Of a DNA stretch of 64,000 nucleotides, positions 48,080 to 58,720 are shown piece by piece (the stretch's first letter is position 1; each line of letters begins with the position of its first letter). The notes beneath the pieces were generated by a model. That model was not told the DNA's origin. It saw only the letters and a program-made list of their open reading frames with translations, and did no database searches. Both the position numbers and the translations under genes were made by a program. The stretch is from Halichoerus grypus (taxonomy: Eukaryota; Chordata; Mammalia; Carnivora; Phocidae): the NCBI RefSeq assembly GCF_964656455.1, contig NC_135715.1:148731935-148795934 (forward strand), given 5' to 3'.

Positions 48080-49692
48080 CAGGAGAGTTTTTGAAAAGCT
48101 GGGGTAGCGTATCTTGGTCTTTTGTGTATGTTAATTGGCCTTACCCAGAGGAAAAGTATACCCCTCTCATATGTTCATGACAGGAGGTAGTTTTATAACT
48201 TACGGCAAGATACCCACCTCAGTTAGGCCTCTACCCTCCCAGAGAAACTAGGAAACAAGGATGCTATCTCCCTTGATGTTTACATTTCAAAGAGATAGCA
48301 ACCAGGTCCTTGAGAAAAACATTCCTGGGTTGTGAAACTTTAGGGAGAAAGAAATAATATACAATTATAGGTTTCTAAATAAAATGCTCTAGGAAAAGGG
48401 AGGTCAATGCCTAGAGTCAGAAAGGAGCCCATCTAAAGTTTAATCAAGCTGAGCGAAACATTAAGACCATCTTGGTCACCACCAGATTAACCACCCCAAG
48501 AACCATAAGCTTACTCCAGTGATACTGCATTTAACTCCAAGGTATTTAGAATTCTTTTGGATGAGGCCATGAGTATATTTTGAATCACTGATTTAGCTTT
48601 CTTGATCTAATTCCTCTACTTACTAAAATTTTGAGACTAAGACAAAGACCGATTTCCACATAGGTTCTGTCAGCTGTAAAGAAAATACTATGGCTGATAA
48701 TAATGTACACATGGATGATAATTTCAGCTATACCTAGTAAAAATTGTTATTGTACTATATATCTTAACACACAGGGTGAATCTTACATTTATTGATATGC
48801 AATTATTACCCCAAATGCTATAATTTTATCATGATTTACCCTGTTAACAATATAAATAATTATTTAGATGACTGAGCAATAACATCAATTTCCCTTTATA
48901 AAATTCAGATTCAAGAAGCAGCATGAACATTTTATATACTCCTTAAAGCTGTTATATTTCTTCTATACTTTCATTTAAAATAGATTTTTTAATATAATAC
49001 TCCATTGGTAGAGCACTGAGAATTTACTTCAGAAATGTGCATTGCATTTTTAAAGTACAAAAAAAAAAAACCTCTCATTATTATCTCCACTTGAAAATTT
49101 CTGTTTATGAAAGGCTTGAAGTTGAACAAAATGTTTTCTTATGAAACTATTAGGCAAGGATTCATTTATCCCTAAGGATAGAAATAATTGTATCTGTGTA
49201 GACCTGGCTTTATAATAGGTGTAATATTTCTAAATTTGCCAATAAGTTCTCTTAGAGTTTTCCCTAGGTATATCCCCAGACACCAATAATAAGTATTTGA
49301 AAGGGGACCGTTATGTTTTTCTTTCTCCCTCTCTTTCTTATTACTTATGTGCATCATCCATGCTTCATATTTGTCCCTACGCAGTTGGTTTAAACACAGT
49401 TCTTATAATACAGCATTTGGGAGCCAGGGTGTATTTTCTGAGTAAAGGAACAAAAAAGTGTGCATTTTTCCCTTCCAAATTCTTGTTGATAATCTTTCTT
49501 ATTTAGCCTCTTGAGTAGACATAATTGTGTAGGTTGCAATGCACTCTAGAGCCCGGTATACAAATTAAAAAATTATAAAGAACATAAATAAGGTGTTAAT
49601 GTTTACATTATAAAAGAATGTTAAGTTATGAAAAGCAAAATCACCTGCTACATTTGCAATTGAATTTGATCATTCTTTAAAATTCAATGTAT
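48080..49692. other. Unassigned stretch
   Basis: The part at 48090-48480 has mixed composition ('gagaaaaacattcctgggttgtgaaac') that looks like an old LTR but could not be placed. The rest is AT-rich and unidentified. Confidence 0.4.
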
Positions 49693-49930
49693 GGGGTGCC
49701 TGGCTGGCTTAGTCGGTTAAGCATCTGACTCTTGATTTTAACTCAGGTCGTGATCTCAGAGTCCTGAGACTGAGTCCCAGGTCGGGCTACACACTCAACG
49801 CAGAGTCTGCTTGAGATTCTCCCCCTCCCCCTCTGTTCCTCTCCTCCACCCAACATCCCCCCTCCCGCGCTTGTGCACACCCATGCGCTCTCTCTCTCTC
49901 TCAAATAAATAAATAAATAAATAAAATCTT
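49693..49930 (+). mobile_element. SINEC, older long subtype
   Basis: Head 'ggggtgcctggctggcttagtcgg', then 'catctgactcttgatttt', 'gagtctgcttgagattctc', a CT-rich stretch and 'aaataaataaataaataaataaaatc'. The flanks ('attcaatgtat' and 'tttcaatttat') are only loosely similar. Confidence 0.93.
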
Positions 49931-50287
49931 TTTAAAATTTTCAATTTATTTATTCTCAATTTCTCAGGAATAATAAAACAAACATTGTTTAAAGTGCGGC
50001 TGATCACCTGTGTTGGGAAATGGAGATCTGAATAGCTGTGAGGGAATGAAAGTGGCCCTTCCACAACTCTGAGGCAGCCCATTGGTATGGCCAAAGCAGT
50101 AGGTTTATTTACAGGCAGGTGGACATGGATCTGAACCTCAGACATATCATATCTTGGCAAGTATCTACTTATTTGTTTCATATTGGAAACAAAGAATGAC
50201 TTGTTAGTCTCTTGTCTATATTCAAACATTTGGATGTGATTGTTTTTCAACTGCTCTTCCCCTTAATGTTATTCCCATCAGGAATTT
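49931..50287. other. Unassigned stretch
   Basis: A 151-codon minus frame (49795-50250) runs from here into the SINE and has no recognisable features. Confidence 0.4.
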
Positions 50288-50930
50288 GCATTACTTAACC
50301 ATCTTTATTCTTTTACAATCATTTGATAAATTTTATCTTTCTTTTTAAGTTTCTCATATTCCTCTTTAGTTTTACAGTTCATGCTAGAAAAGGTGTAGTG
50401 TACATAAAACTTTTCAGTCAGAAACGCATGATCCAGTGGGTCACCTTTAAACATATGGTTTAGTAGCAACTACGTGGTTCTGATGTCTCCCTTGACCCAA
50501 ATCTGTTTCTCCATAAAACTGTCCAAAGATTCTACCTGTAGGAAAACAGGTGGCTTTTTCCTTCCCTCTGTTTTTGTTTCTAATTTCCAATTTTTCCATA
50601 TGTAATCGTATCAAGTCAGCAGCTTCATTGTGTTTAGATGCCACTAACCCAGGGGTAATAATAGAATCATATTAACATTTTAAAAAAATTGTTTCTTCTT
50701 TGCTTTGATTCTCCCCTCTCTGCAAGAACTCCAACTCCCCTAAATTCCTCCCTGATAGTTTTCATTTTATTTAGGATAGTGTCTTTTACATGCTTACCGA
50801 ATACTGATCTTGGTTGTCTCCCGTTGCGTCTGTAAGTTTTGACACCCTTGCTGTCTTTCCACGTCGTATGTACTGCCAGAGCCATCAAGACTTGCACAAA
50901 GGCATCACCACTCATGTCGAAGGCACCGAG
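50288..50930 (-). pseudogene. Possible decayed coding sequence, parent unknown
   Basis: Minus-strand reading frames follow one another with shifts. 50915-50667 begins MSGDAFVQVLMALAVHTTWK and runs through TYRRNGRQPRSVFGKHVKD. 50644-50447 begins MASKHNEAADLIRLHMEKLE. A third frame from about 50445 reads KGDPLDHAFLTEKFYVHYTF and ends KIYQMIVKE, stop, with AATAAA overlapping the stop (50308-50313). Composition is protein-like and the upper part has several CpG sites. No poly(A) tract or target duplication was found, so a processed pseudogene is only one reading; old transposon coding sequence or chance are others. I do not recognise a family. Confidence 0.35.
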
Positions 50931-51436
50931 ACCCAGTGCCTAATTCCTATCCTAAGTGTCAGTTAGTCTGAACGGACATTCTGCACTGCACCTGAGGTCC
51001 AAACATTGCTCCTCTGCTTTAAAAGACACCAGAGGTGTTTTCAGTGTCTCTTGTAAAATATAAAGCAACTGCCACTAGAGTTGTTCTTTTTCTATCATTG
51101 CAGCTTTCTCTCCTTGGAGAGTAGACATAAGTCCATGGATGTGGGGCATGGAATAAATGGAATAATCTCATGAGAGCCTACAACATTACCTCAAGTCAGT
51201 CTTCTGAGACTGAGGCAGTGTCCTTAAAGCAGACTTGTACTTCTTCACTCTTTTATTTTAAGCTGCTTTTTTTCTCCCCCAAGTAATTTCTTTGTTCTTG
51301 AGTAGCTAGACGTTCAGGGAGATTGATTTTCCCAGTGCCACTTACCCTAACACAGGCCCTTCCACAATAGATTAAATAAAGAGCCAGATCCAAGTTCTAT
51401 TCTGAGCTGCTTTGGGTATGTATAGCACCTTTCAAT
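50931..51436. other. Unassigned stretch
   Basis: No gene or repeat recognised. Confidence 0.45.
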
Positions 51437-51451
51437 AAAAGGACTTCTTAA

Positions 51452-51652
51452 AGGGCGCCTGGGTGGCTCAGTCATTAGGCGTCTGCCTTCGGCTCAGGTA
51501 ATGATCCCAGAGTCCTAGGATCGAAGCCCGCATTGGGCTCCCTGCTCCGCGGAAAGCCTGCTTCTCCCTCTCCCACTCCCCCTGCTTGTGTTCCCTCTCT
51601 CTGTGCCTTTCTCTGTCAAATAAATAAATAAAATCTTAAAAAAAAAAAAAAA
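51452..51652 (+). mobile_element. Young SINEC with perfect 15-bp target duplication
   Basis: Near-consensus head 'agggcgcctgggtggctcagtc', body, 'aaataaataaataaaatctt' and an A tail. AAAAGGACTTCTTAA flanks it at 51437-51451 and 51653-51667. Confidence 0.97.
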
Positions 51653-51667
51653 AAAAGGACTTCTTAA

Positions 51668-53053
51668 GCTCCATATAGTACAATTGTTTTTTTGTTGGTT
51701 GGCTGGCTTCATTTCATTTTGTTTTCCCACAGGCAGACATAATAGTAGTTAACAGAAGAAAAAAACAGTACCCATTTCCTGATCACTGGGAGTTCTTGGT
51801 CTGAGGTAGACTAAAGGGAATACCAGGTCCCTATGGTGCACTAGAAGCAGAAAAGACTAAAGAACCTCACCCTCAAGAATGCAAGAGACACCTCTCCCAA
51901 GGTATCACTAGCAAATTAAACAAAGCAAAGACAATTTACGCTTACGCTGTAGTGCTTTATTTCATATTTTAATTATATCTGTATGATCTATACTTAATTA
52001 TCATCTTTATCATTTTCCTATATTGTTAGGTATGAACATAATGTACAAGTTAGCATACATAATGAAAATCATTAGATTTAGTGGCTTACATCAACTATTT
52101 TAATTTAGCAATAGGAAAAAGCTTTGCTTCATGGATAAATACATCATGGATCCAATCAAATTAGTTACATGGAACTGATAGCATATTACTCTCTTAGGTA
52201 GCAGATGAAGGCTATTCTGTGTACCAAAATTATCAAAACCATCCTACCAATCATGAAAGAAAAAAAATAGCCTAATGGGTGATTTTGTGGAAGGACAATT
52301 TACTTTTGGATGAGCATATTCTTCTTTGGCTTTCAACAGTTACTCTGTTTCACATTTTAAAAGTAATCACTCATGAAAGGAAAAATAATAATTATTACAT
52401 ATATTATTATTATTATTTTATATATATACTTCATTTATTTTATACACACACACATACACACATACATGCTGAGTAACCTTTAACTTGGGCCGCATCAGTG
52501 GAAATTGCTTTGGTAAAGCTGTGTGTCCTTCATTTGTTTGTCATTGTAGCCCTAAGTATCACTAAGGAGTATGGCCTTTCATTTTGTATAAAGCTATTCC
52601 TAACTGAAAGAACTGTTCAACATTTTCATTACTGATGTGTTAATACATAGTGATTCTTAAAATTAGACACATTTAAACATCAGCATATTTGCAAACATTG
52701 AGATGAGAATTCTTGTGCTTGGCTTCCCTGCTAAGAATCTCTGATACTGGGGTCGAGGCTTTAGCACCTCAGTGTTTCAGTTATGTATGTTTTACATCTA
52801 CACGGTGTTGTGAGCCTCAAATTATAGAGCATATGGAAAAGTGCTTTAAAACTGTAAACTACTAGGTGGTGAATCGATATCATTTCTGTCTTGTATATTT
52901 AATTGAAATGTATGATTCTAACTTCAAAGGTTAAGGAACCATAAGGCACTTTGGAATGCAATGCTTCAAACTTATTGCTTATCAAGTGTTATATAAGTGG
53001 ATAATATCGTTGTAACCTCCATTATTTTGTATGTATTTTGAACAGCAGCTTCA
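51668..53053. other. Unassigned AT-rich stretch
   Basis: Contains ATT/TA-rich runs at 52385-52440 and a short (CA)n at 52444-52465. No gene recognised. Confidence 0.45.
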
Positions 53054-53095
53054 CAGAAAGGATCTTTTTTTTTTTTTTTTCAGAAAGGATCTTTT
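53054..53095 (-). repeat. Poly(T) tract flanked by a 15-bp duplication
   Basis: CAGAAAGGATCTTTT occurs at 53054-53068 and 53081-53095, with only T between. The right copy is followed by AA, so the junction TTTT|AA fits an L1 endonuclease site. This is the structure expected of an insertion that kept only its poly(A) tail (minus strand). A slippage or patch duplication is the alternative. Confidence 0.7.
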
Positions 53096-53252
53096 AAGAC
53101 ATATTTTAGGTATTATGAGAATGATATGATAATTTCGGAAGCACTCTGTGAATCTTAGAAAAATGACAAAATTACTCTTTTTCATTGAAGGATATTATAT
53201 TTGAGAATCTCTTTGGCTAATTCCTGATGAAGGATCGCCAACATTATGTACA

Positions 53253-53310
53253 TATTATCATATCATAGATCATATTATCATATATATTATCATATATATC
53301 AAACTCATAT
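53253..53310. repeat. ATCATAT-type AT-rich simple repeat
   Basis: Irregular repeats of 'atcatat' precede the L1MA-type fragment. Confidence 0.7.
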
Positions 53311-53655
53311 AAACAGAGTGGAAAGATGGTTACAAGGGACTGAAGGGTGGGGGAAATGGGGGGATATGGGGTCAAAGGGTACAAATTCCAGGTATAAGAT
53401 GAGTAAGTTCTGAGGATCTAATAATGTACAGCATGGTGACTATAGTTTGTATTGTATGCTTGAAAGTTGCTTTAATATTCTCATCAAAACAGCAATAGCA
53501 ATAAAATTGTAGTTATATAAGGCGAAGGATGTGTTAACTAACCTTGTTGTGATAAACATTTTACAATATATACATTATCAAATCATCACATTGTACACCT
53601 TAAACTTACACAGTGTTATAGGTCAATTATATATTAATGAAGCTGGAAAAAAAAA
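53311..53655 (+). mobile_element. Old L1MA-type 3' end
   Basis: 'gatggttacaagggactgaaggg', 'ggtcaaagggtacaaattccaggtataagatgagtaagttctgaggatctaa', 'gtacagcatggtgactatag' and 'aaatcatcacattgtacaccttaaacttacac' are the 3'UTR of an L1MA-type element. The A tail is at 53647-53655. Confidence 0.88.
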
Positions 53656-53879
53656 ATATTCCCAAATAAGGTAACATTTTGCTCTACTAGGGGTTAGGAT
53701 TTCAACATGTCTTTTTTTTTTTTTGCGGTGGGGAGGGGACACAATTCAACCCATAATGTGTACATTAATATTATTGAAATTATATATGGCAAGATAATGG
53801 TAACAAAGGTGGTAAATCTAAGTCTATGAATTTGCAACAAATTAAATGCTAATTAATATATTTATAACTCATAATTTCT

Positions 53880-54057
53880 CTTTTTAAGATTTATTTATTT
53901 ATATGAGGGGAGAGGGACAGAGGGAAAGGGAGAAAGGGTCTTAAGCAGACTCCATGCTGAGCACAGAGCCTGACCCTAAGATCTCATGACCCTGAGATCA
54001 CGACTTGAGCTGAAATCAAGAGTCAGACACTTAACCGACTGCACCACTCAGGTGCCC
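53880..54057 (-). mobile_element. SINEC, older long subtype
   Basis: Minus orientation: 'ctttttaagatttatttattt' at left, and 'aaccgactgcaccactcaggtgcccc' at right. Perfect 12-bp duplication CTCATAATTTCT at 53868-53879 and 54058-54069. Confidence 0.95.
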
Positions 54058-54069
54058 CTCATAATTTCT

Positions 54070-54889
54070 TATAAGGAACTTAACTCTGCCATTCCATAAG
54101 CTGGAACTTTGAATGCAGTTGTTATTGGAATTGTATCATCTTATGGAATTAATTTGAAAGAATTGACATCTTTATGCTATTAAATATCCCCTCCATGAAC
54201 ACAGTATTGCTTTAATACCTCAAGTATTATTTTTATATTTTCAAATTAAAATTATCTTTCACAATGGTCTTGGTCATTCTTGTTTGACTAATTTCTAAAA
54301 AATTTGTACTTCCACTGCTATAATTGGTAATGAAGTCTATAAATTTATATAAATTAATAACACATGCCCATAAACACCTCTTTCTCTCCACACGTTTATA
54401 CACACACATACCCACATCTACATATTTTGAAGACATTGCAGAGTATATTATGACGGGGTGGGAATTGGAGTAAGGATGGATATTAAGGAACAAATAATAA
54501 AAGAAGAAAATGACTTTGCATGGCTTTTAATGTTGGTTTGCCAGTAAATGAAGAGGGTGTTAAATTGAGCCTTGTGCACTAAAGGGAAAATAATTTAATT
54601 GCTAAATCAATTGCCTCTTTATGATTTTGACAACTTTTAGATGCGAAGGGAAATTTTTACATCAAACGTGGTAACAAATATAGTGAGAGAATATGTTTCC
54701 TAAGACTAATTAGTCGTATTGAGATAGTCCTTTAAGATGATACCATCAAAGAATAATAGCAGGTTTAAAACTGAAAAGAAAAAAGGTTTTGTTGAAGGAG
54801 CAGGAGGAGAACATGGAAAAAAGATTGTCCTACGTTGGCTTTGCTATGCTCACCATGGGGTCTTCTTAGTTTCAGGTCACATTCAGACC
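54070..54889. other. Unassigned AT-rich stretch
   Basis: No gene or repeat family recognised. Confidence 0.45.
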
Positions 54890-55225
54890 CCTCTGGTCAC
54901 AGTACAGCAGTCCAGTCGGAAGAGTATAGGTCAGAAACCACGCCTTCCAGAAAGGCAACACCAGCCCTTTCCATGGGAGTTGACTTCACGTAGTCTCTGC
55001 AGCAGTCCATCCACAAGCGATCTCTTTCTATCCCCAAGTGATAGCGCAGGTGGAAGGGAATGGGCTTCCCGTGAGGTAGATGTGGAAGCTGCTCTGGCTT
55101 CAAAGCCTGAGGAGCCGATACCTCTTATAATATCTCCAATGGCATAGCTTCCAGATTGCTCACAAGCAATAGGCCCAATTTCAGAAATCACTGTAATTGG
55201 CTCAATGTCAGATGACATAATCTCT
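54890..55225. other. GC-richer island with open frames on both strands
   Basis: This segment of about 330 bp has several CpG sites and overlapping open frames: plus 54737-55147 (136 codons), minus 54931-55218 (95 codons, starting MSSDIEPITVISEIGPIACE) and minus 54897-55103 (68 codons). None matches a family I recognise. It could be an exon, a regulatory element or a fragment of an old LTR. Confidence 0.3.
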
Positions 55226-56450
55226 TAACAGATCACCAAGGGAAACAAAAATAGAGAATAAATTCTAACACATGGAGAAGGAGAAAATATTTGACAGCCC
55301 TTCAAAGGACAGTACGAAGTAAAAAACCAAGCAGCAAATGTTGCATTCAGGCTGAGGATAAGATTTCTAATTTGCTCTGCTCTGCTTCTTTCTTCTTAGT
55401 ACCTTGTCTTCTTATTGAGCCTCCACCTTTAAGTCCTAGGTCCTATTTACCCAAATCAGACCAGGAGAGTCATCATGCTTCACCCAGTTTGGCAGCAATC
55501 ACCTTAATGATAACTATGAGAACTGATGTCATTAAGTCTCACTACATAAAGCAATCTAATAATTAACTAAAGACGTAAGAGGAATCTACTGGAAGTTCAT
55601 TTGAATAACTCTTTATGCTGAAAAAGAAATACCACACAGTTTAACTCAGCCCTGCTGTGTTCATCCTTGATTCAGAGCATTGCTCTCTCAGTACTTTCAT
55701 ATTTCCCAAAAGCCAGCTTTCTCCTCACTTCCCACTTCACTGTCACCCTTCTCTCAGAGTCCCCTAGATCTGATATTATCGTTGATTACTCTCCTCCCTG
55801 CATTCTCTGCCTTTAATCGGTCACCACATTGTTCATTCATACCTCGCATTTTCTTCCACTTTCCTCCCTTTCTTCTCCAACCCCTCATTTCTCATCAGCA
55901 AAAGCTAATGTACAGATTGTTTTTTCAGTTCCAAGAAAAAGTGTGGTGTGAAGAAGGCTTCTGGCCAGGGATGTGGGCATTTTAAAAGGGGAAGGAAAGA
56001 ATCATTCCAATTTGATCCTGTGGAAAAAACAAACTGCCAATTGCTGACTTTCAATGAGGTGCTGAAGTTGCGGTCACTGTGTTCCCTCTGTGCTGTCCTT
56101 CAGCCTCAGGGTCCACAAAACAGGCACTCTGGGATTCTTTGCAGAATCAAAAGGGTAATTACAATAAGTCGTTGATATTCTGTTTCCTGTCTTACATTGT
56201 GACCCCTTTAAGAGAATGTTAGTGTAGCTTAGGGATGTGACTCACTGGTTGAGACTCTGGCACTCAAACTCATGACCACAAAGGTATCAGTAAGGCCATA
56301 AAAATAATGCCATCTTCATAGGTCAGGAAAGATAATTAGCTAACGTTAGAGTGGTACCTTCCATCTTATGAGTCATCTACATACTATAATATTTTATCTG
56401 GGGGCTTGGATTTTTCAGTGATGAATTAGGTATGAATTATAATTGAAAAT
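55226..56450. other. Unassigned stretch
   Basis: CT-rich text at 55650-55910 could be a decayed L2. The rest is unidentified. The 75-101-codon frames here have no recognised features. Confidence 0.4.
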
Positions 56451-56461
56451 AAGAAAAATAA

Positions 56462-56668
56462 GGGGCGCCTGGGTGGCTCAGTTGGGTAAGCATCTGCCTT
56501 CGGCTCAGGTCATGATCCCGGGGTCCTGGGATCCAGCCCTGCATTGGGCTCCCTGCTCAGTGGGGAGCCTGCTTCTCCCTCTGCTGCTCCCCCTGCTTGT
56601 GCGATCTCTCTCTCTCTCTCTGTCAAATAAAAAAAATAAAATCTTAAAAAAAGAGAGAGAGAAAAGAG
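56462..56668 (+). mobile_element. SINEC
   Basis: 'ggggcgcctgggtggctcagttggg', a B-box-like 'gggatccagccc', a CT tract, 'caaataaaaaaaataaaatctt' and a GA-rich tail. The near-duplication 'aagaaaaataa' / 'aagcaaaataa' (one mismatch) lies at 56451-56461 and 56669-56679. Confidence 0.95.
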
Positions 56669-56679
56669 AAGCAAAATAA

Positions 56680-57137
56680 GACGGTAGAAATCAAATAACT
56701 ACTTATGAATTTTTCTATTAAAAGAGTAAGATTTTGCCCTCAGAAATTATGTGCTATGTCTTTAACTCTTTAGTGAACTCTTCAGCTTATTTTCCTTGAT
56801 TGTTTTCTATTGACATTAAGAACTTAAGTTATTTCATTTCATTTATATTTTCCGTTAATATATTCAGTCAAGACTCTTTAAACTATAGACATATAGTTCC
56901 ATTTGTTTGGTTATTTTCTTAACTTGCCATCTCCATTTCTGTGTTGGGTTATTTTTTTTTTCCAAAGCTGATAATTTTTCTCTTCTTATAAAAACCCACT
57001 TTATTTGCTGATTCTTCTGTTCTTAGAGCAATTAATTTTCTGTTCATAAGGTTTCTCACTATGTTTTTTAGTAAGCATTTATTTTTTCCATAAGTCTTGT
57101 GATCTGTTGCTTTGCTTTTTAAAAATCTTCTTAAAAA
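56680..57137. other. Unassigned T-rich stretch
   Basis: T-rich on the plus strand, possibly an old L1 backwards, but not assignable. Confidence 0.35.
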
Positions 57138-57266
57138 ATGCCTGTGTGGCTCAGTTGGTTAAGCATCTGACTCTTAATCTCAGCTCAGGTCTTGATCTCA
57201 GGATCATGAGTTCAAGCCATGCGTTGGAAACTACTTAAAAAAAATGAATTAAATAAAAAATATTAT
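57138..57266 (+). mobile_element. Short decayed SINEC
   Basis: 'tgcctgtgtggctcagttggttaagcatctgactcttaatctcagctcagg', a degenerate B box ('gagttcaagcc') and an abrupt 'aactacttaaaaaaaatg' tail. The CT-rich region is missing. Confidence 0.85.
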
Positions 57267-57389
57267 AATGAAAATTGATAATCTCTATGCACAAAAACTA
57301 AAAAATAAGCAGTTAAGAGATTTTACTTTGTTAGGAACTCAGAGACCTCCATTTTTGTACTGAGGAGTGCTATATAATAAATTCATTTT

Positions 57390-57870
57390 ATAAAATCATG
57401 ACTTCACAGAAAGCGCAATGCATTTCCACATGTTCCGGTAACCATGGACGCCTTTGGCCCAGCAGAGATAGTAACAGGTTCTGCTTGGACTCATTCTGGA
57501 AAACAACGAGGCAGAGACCACAACTCCTCCCCAGCAAGCTTCTCACTATGGCACCAATTCATGCTACAGATGTTAGTGGACAGTGGATGAGCATTAATGT
57601 GCAGAGATCCCAGAGAATGGCCTTGGACTTGCTATTCTCTGTTTTCAACACTGTGGTGTTCAGAGCATAAGCTGGAAGACTAGCCAGAGGGAAGGCCCCT
57701 CTTCCAGAAACAGGAAATGAATAGACAGAACTGTTACTTTGAGAATTACCATCAATTAAAAAAAAAAAAAAAGAATAAATGTAAACACAAACCTGATATT
57801 CTGGGCCTCCGAAAACAATAAAGCTCTGTTTGCAGCATCAAGTTGGGCTCTCTTGCTGTTTATCCTTGAA
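57390..57870. other. Unassigned segment with AATAAA signal
   Basis: A balanced-composition segment on the plus strand holds a 90-codon frame (57398-57670), an A run at 57757-57771, then 'gggcctccgaaaacaataaagctctgtttgc' with AATAAA at about 57820. It looks like a transcript 3' end or LTR-like sequence. No family recognised. Confidence 0.3.
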
Positions 57871-57914
57871 TTGAATTTTTAAAGCATAGATATCATCTAG
57901 AAAACATCCCTTCA

Positions 57915-58050
57915 TTTTAAAGGAAAAACAAAAGGGAAACCCAGAGAGTTTAATTTATCAGCTCCAGATTACCCAGCTAGTTGGAGGCAGAATAGAAATA
58001 GGAATAGAACCGACTTCCTGACACTAAGCTCTTTCTGTTCCATCTTACTC
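57915..58050 (-). mobile_element. MIR fragment
   Basis: 'cagagagtttaatttatcagctccagattacccagctagttggaggcagaatag' and 'ggaatagaaccgacttcctgacac' are the reverse complement of MIR's tRNA-related part and core. Confidence 0.7.
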
Positions 58051-58404
58051 TCTAAAAATGTGAAAACTGGGTTAATTTTGCTCTAGACTGAATTACTGTC
58101 TTTGTGAAGGGCAAATCCCTGACCTATAACTTAAACTGGATTCTGGATCCTCATTATGTTGATCAAGAGATAATAAATGACCTCATACTGGTCATAGTTA
58201 CCCTCTTTCCCCTGTTTTGATCAGCCCATGCAGTCATTACCCCCATGACATCTGATTCTCTGTTTCTCTGTAACTTCATTTAAAAAAATCCTCTTTTTTG
58301 CCCCTGCAGTAAACCTTGCAGTGCCTTGAACACACAAGGCATGATCATGCCTCACGGTTTTTGCACTTAATCTCCTCTAGGTGGGTAATATTATTTCTCC
58401 AGGT

Positions 58405-58720
58405 ACTTGCATGGCTCACTACCTTCAAGTTTTTGCACAAATGTCACCCTATCTATGAGGACTTCCTAAATCACACTATATAAAGTAGGCCCACCCTAAC
58501 TCTAATACTCCTTCTCTCTCTTCTGTGCTTTGTCTTTCTCCATAGCCCTTATCTTATTTGATATGCTGCTTTACATATTTATTTGGTAATTGTCCTATCC
58601 ACTAGAAATATAACTTCTTTGAGGGGAGATTTTTGCTCATTGTGTATATTGCTATATGCCCAGAACCTAGCACAGTGCCTGATACAGTATGTGCTCAATA
58701 CATATTTATTGAATGAATTA
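58405..58720 (+). mobile_element. L2 LINE 3' end, well preserved
   Basis: 'tgcatggctcactaccttcaagtttttgcacaaatgtcacc', 'gaggacttcctaaatc', 'cactagaaatataacttctttgaggg' and 'cccagaacctagcacagtgcctgatacagtatgtgctcaatacatatttattgaatgaatt' follow the L2 3' end to its last bases. Confidence 0.88.

Noticed and set aside
40880..48110. A target-site duplication for the full-length L1
   Set aside because: Left flank 'aaatataaagagg' and right flank 'aggagagtttttg' share only short purine text, not enough to call.
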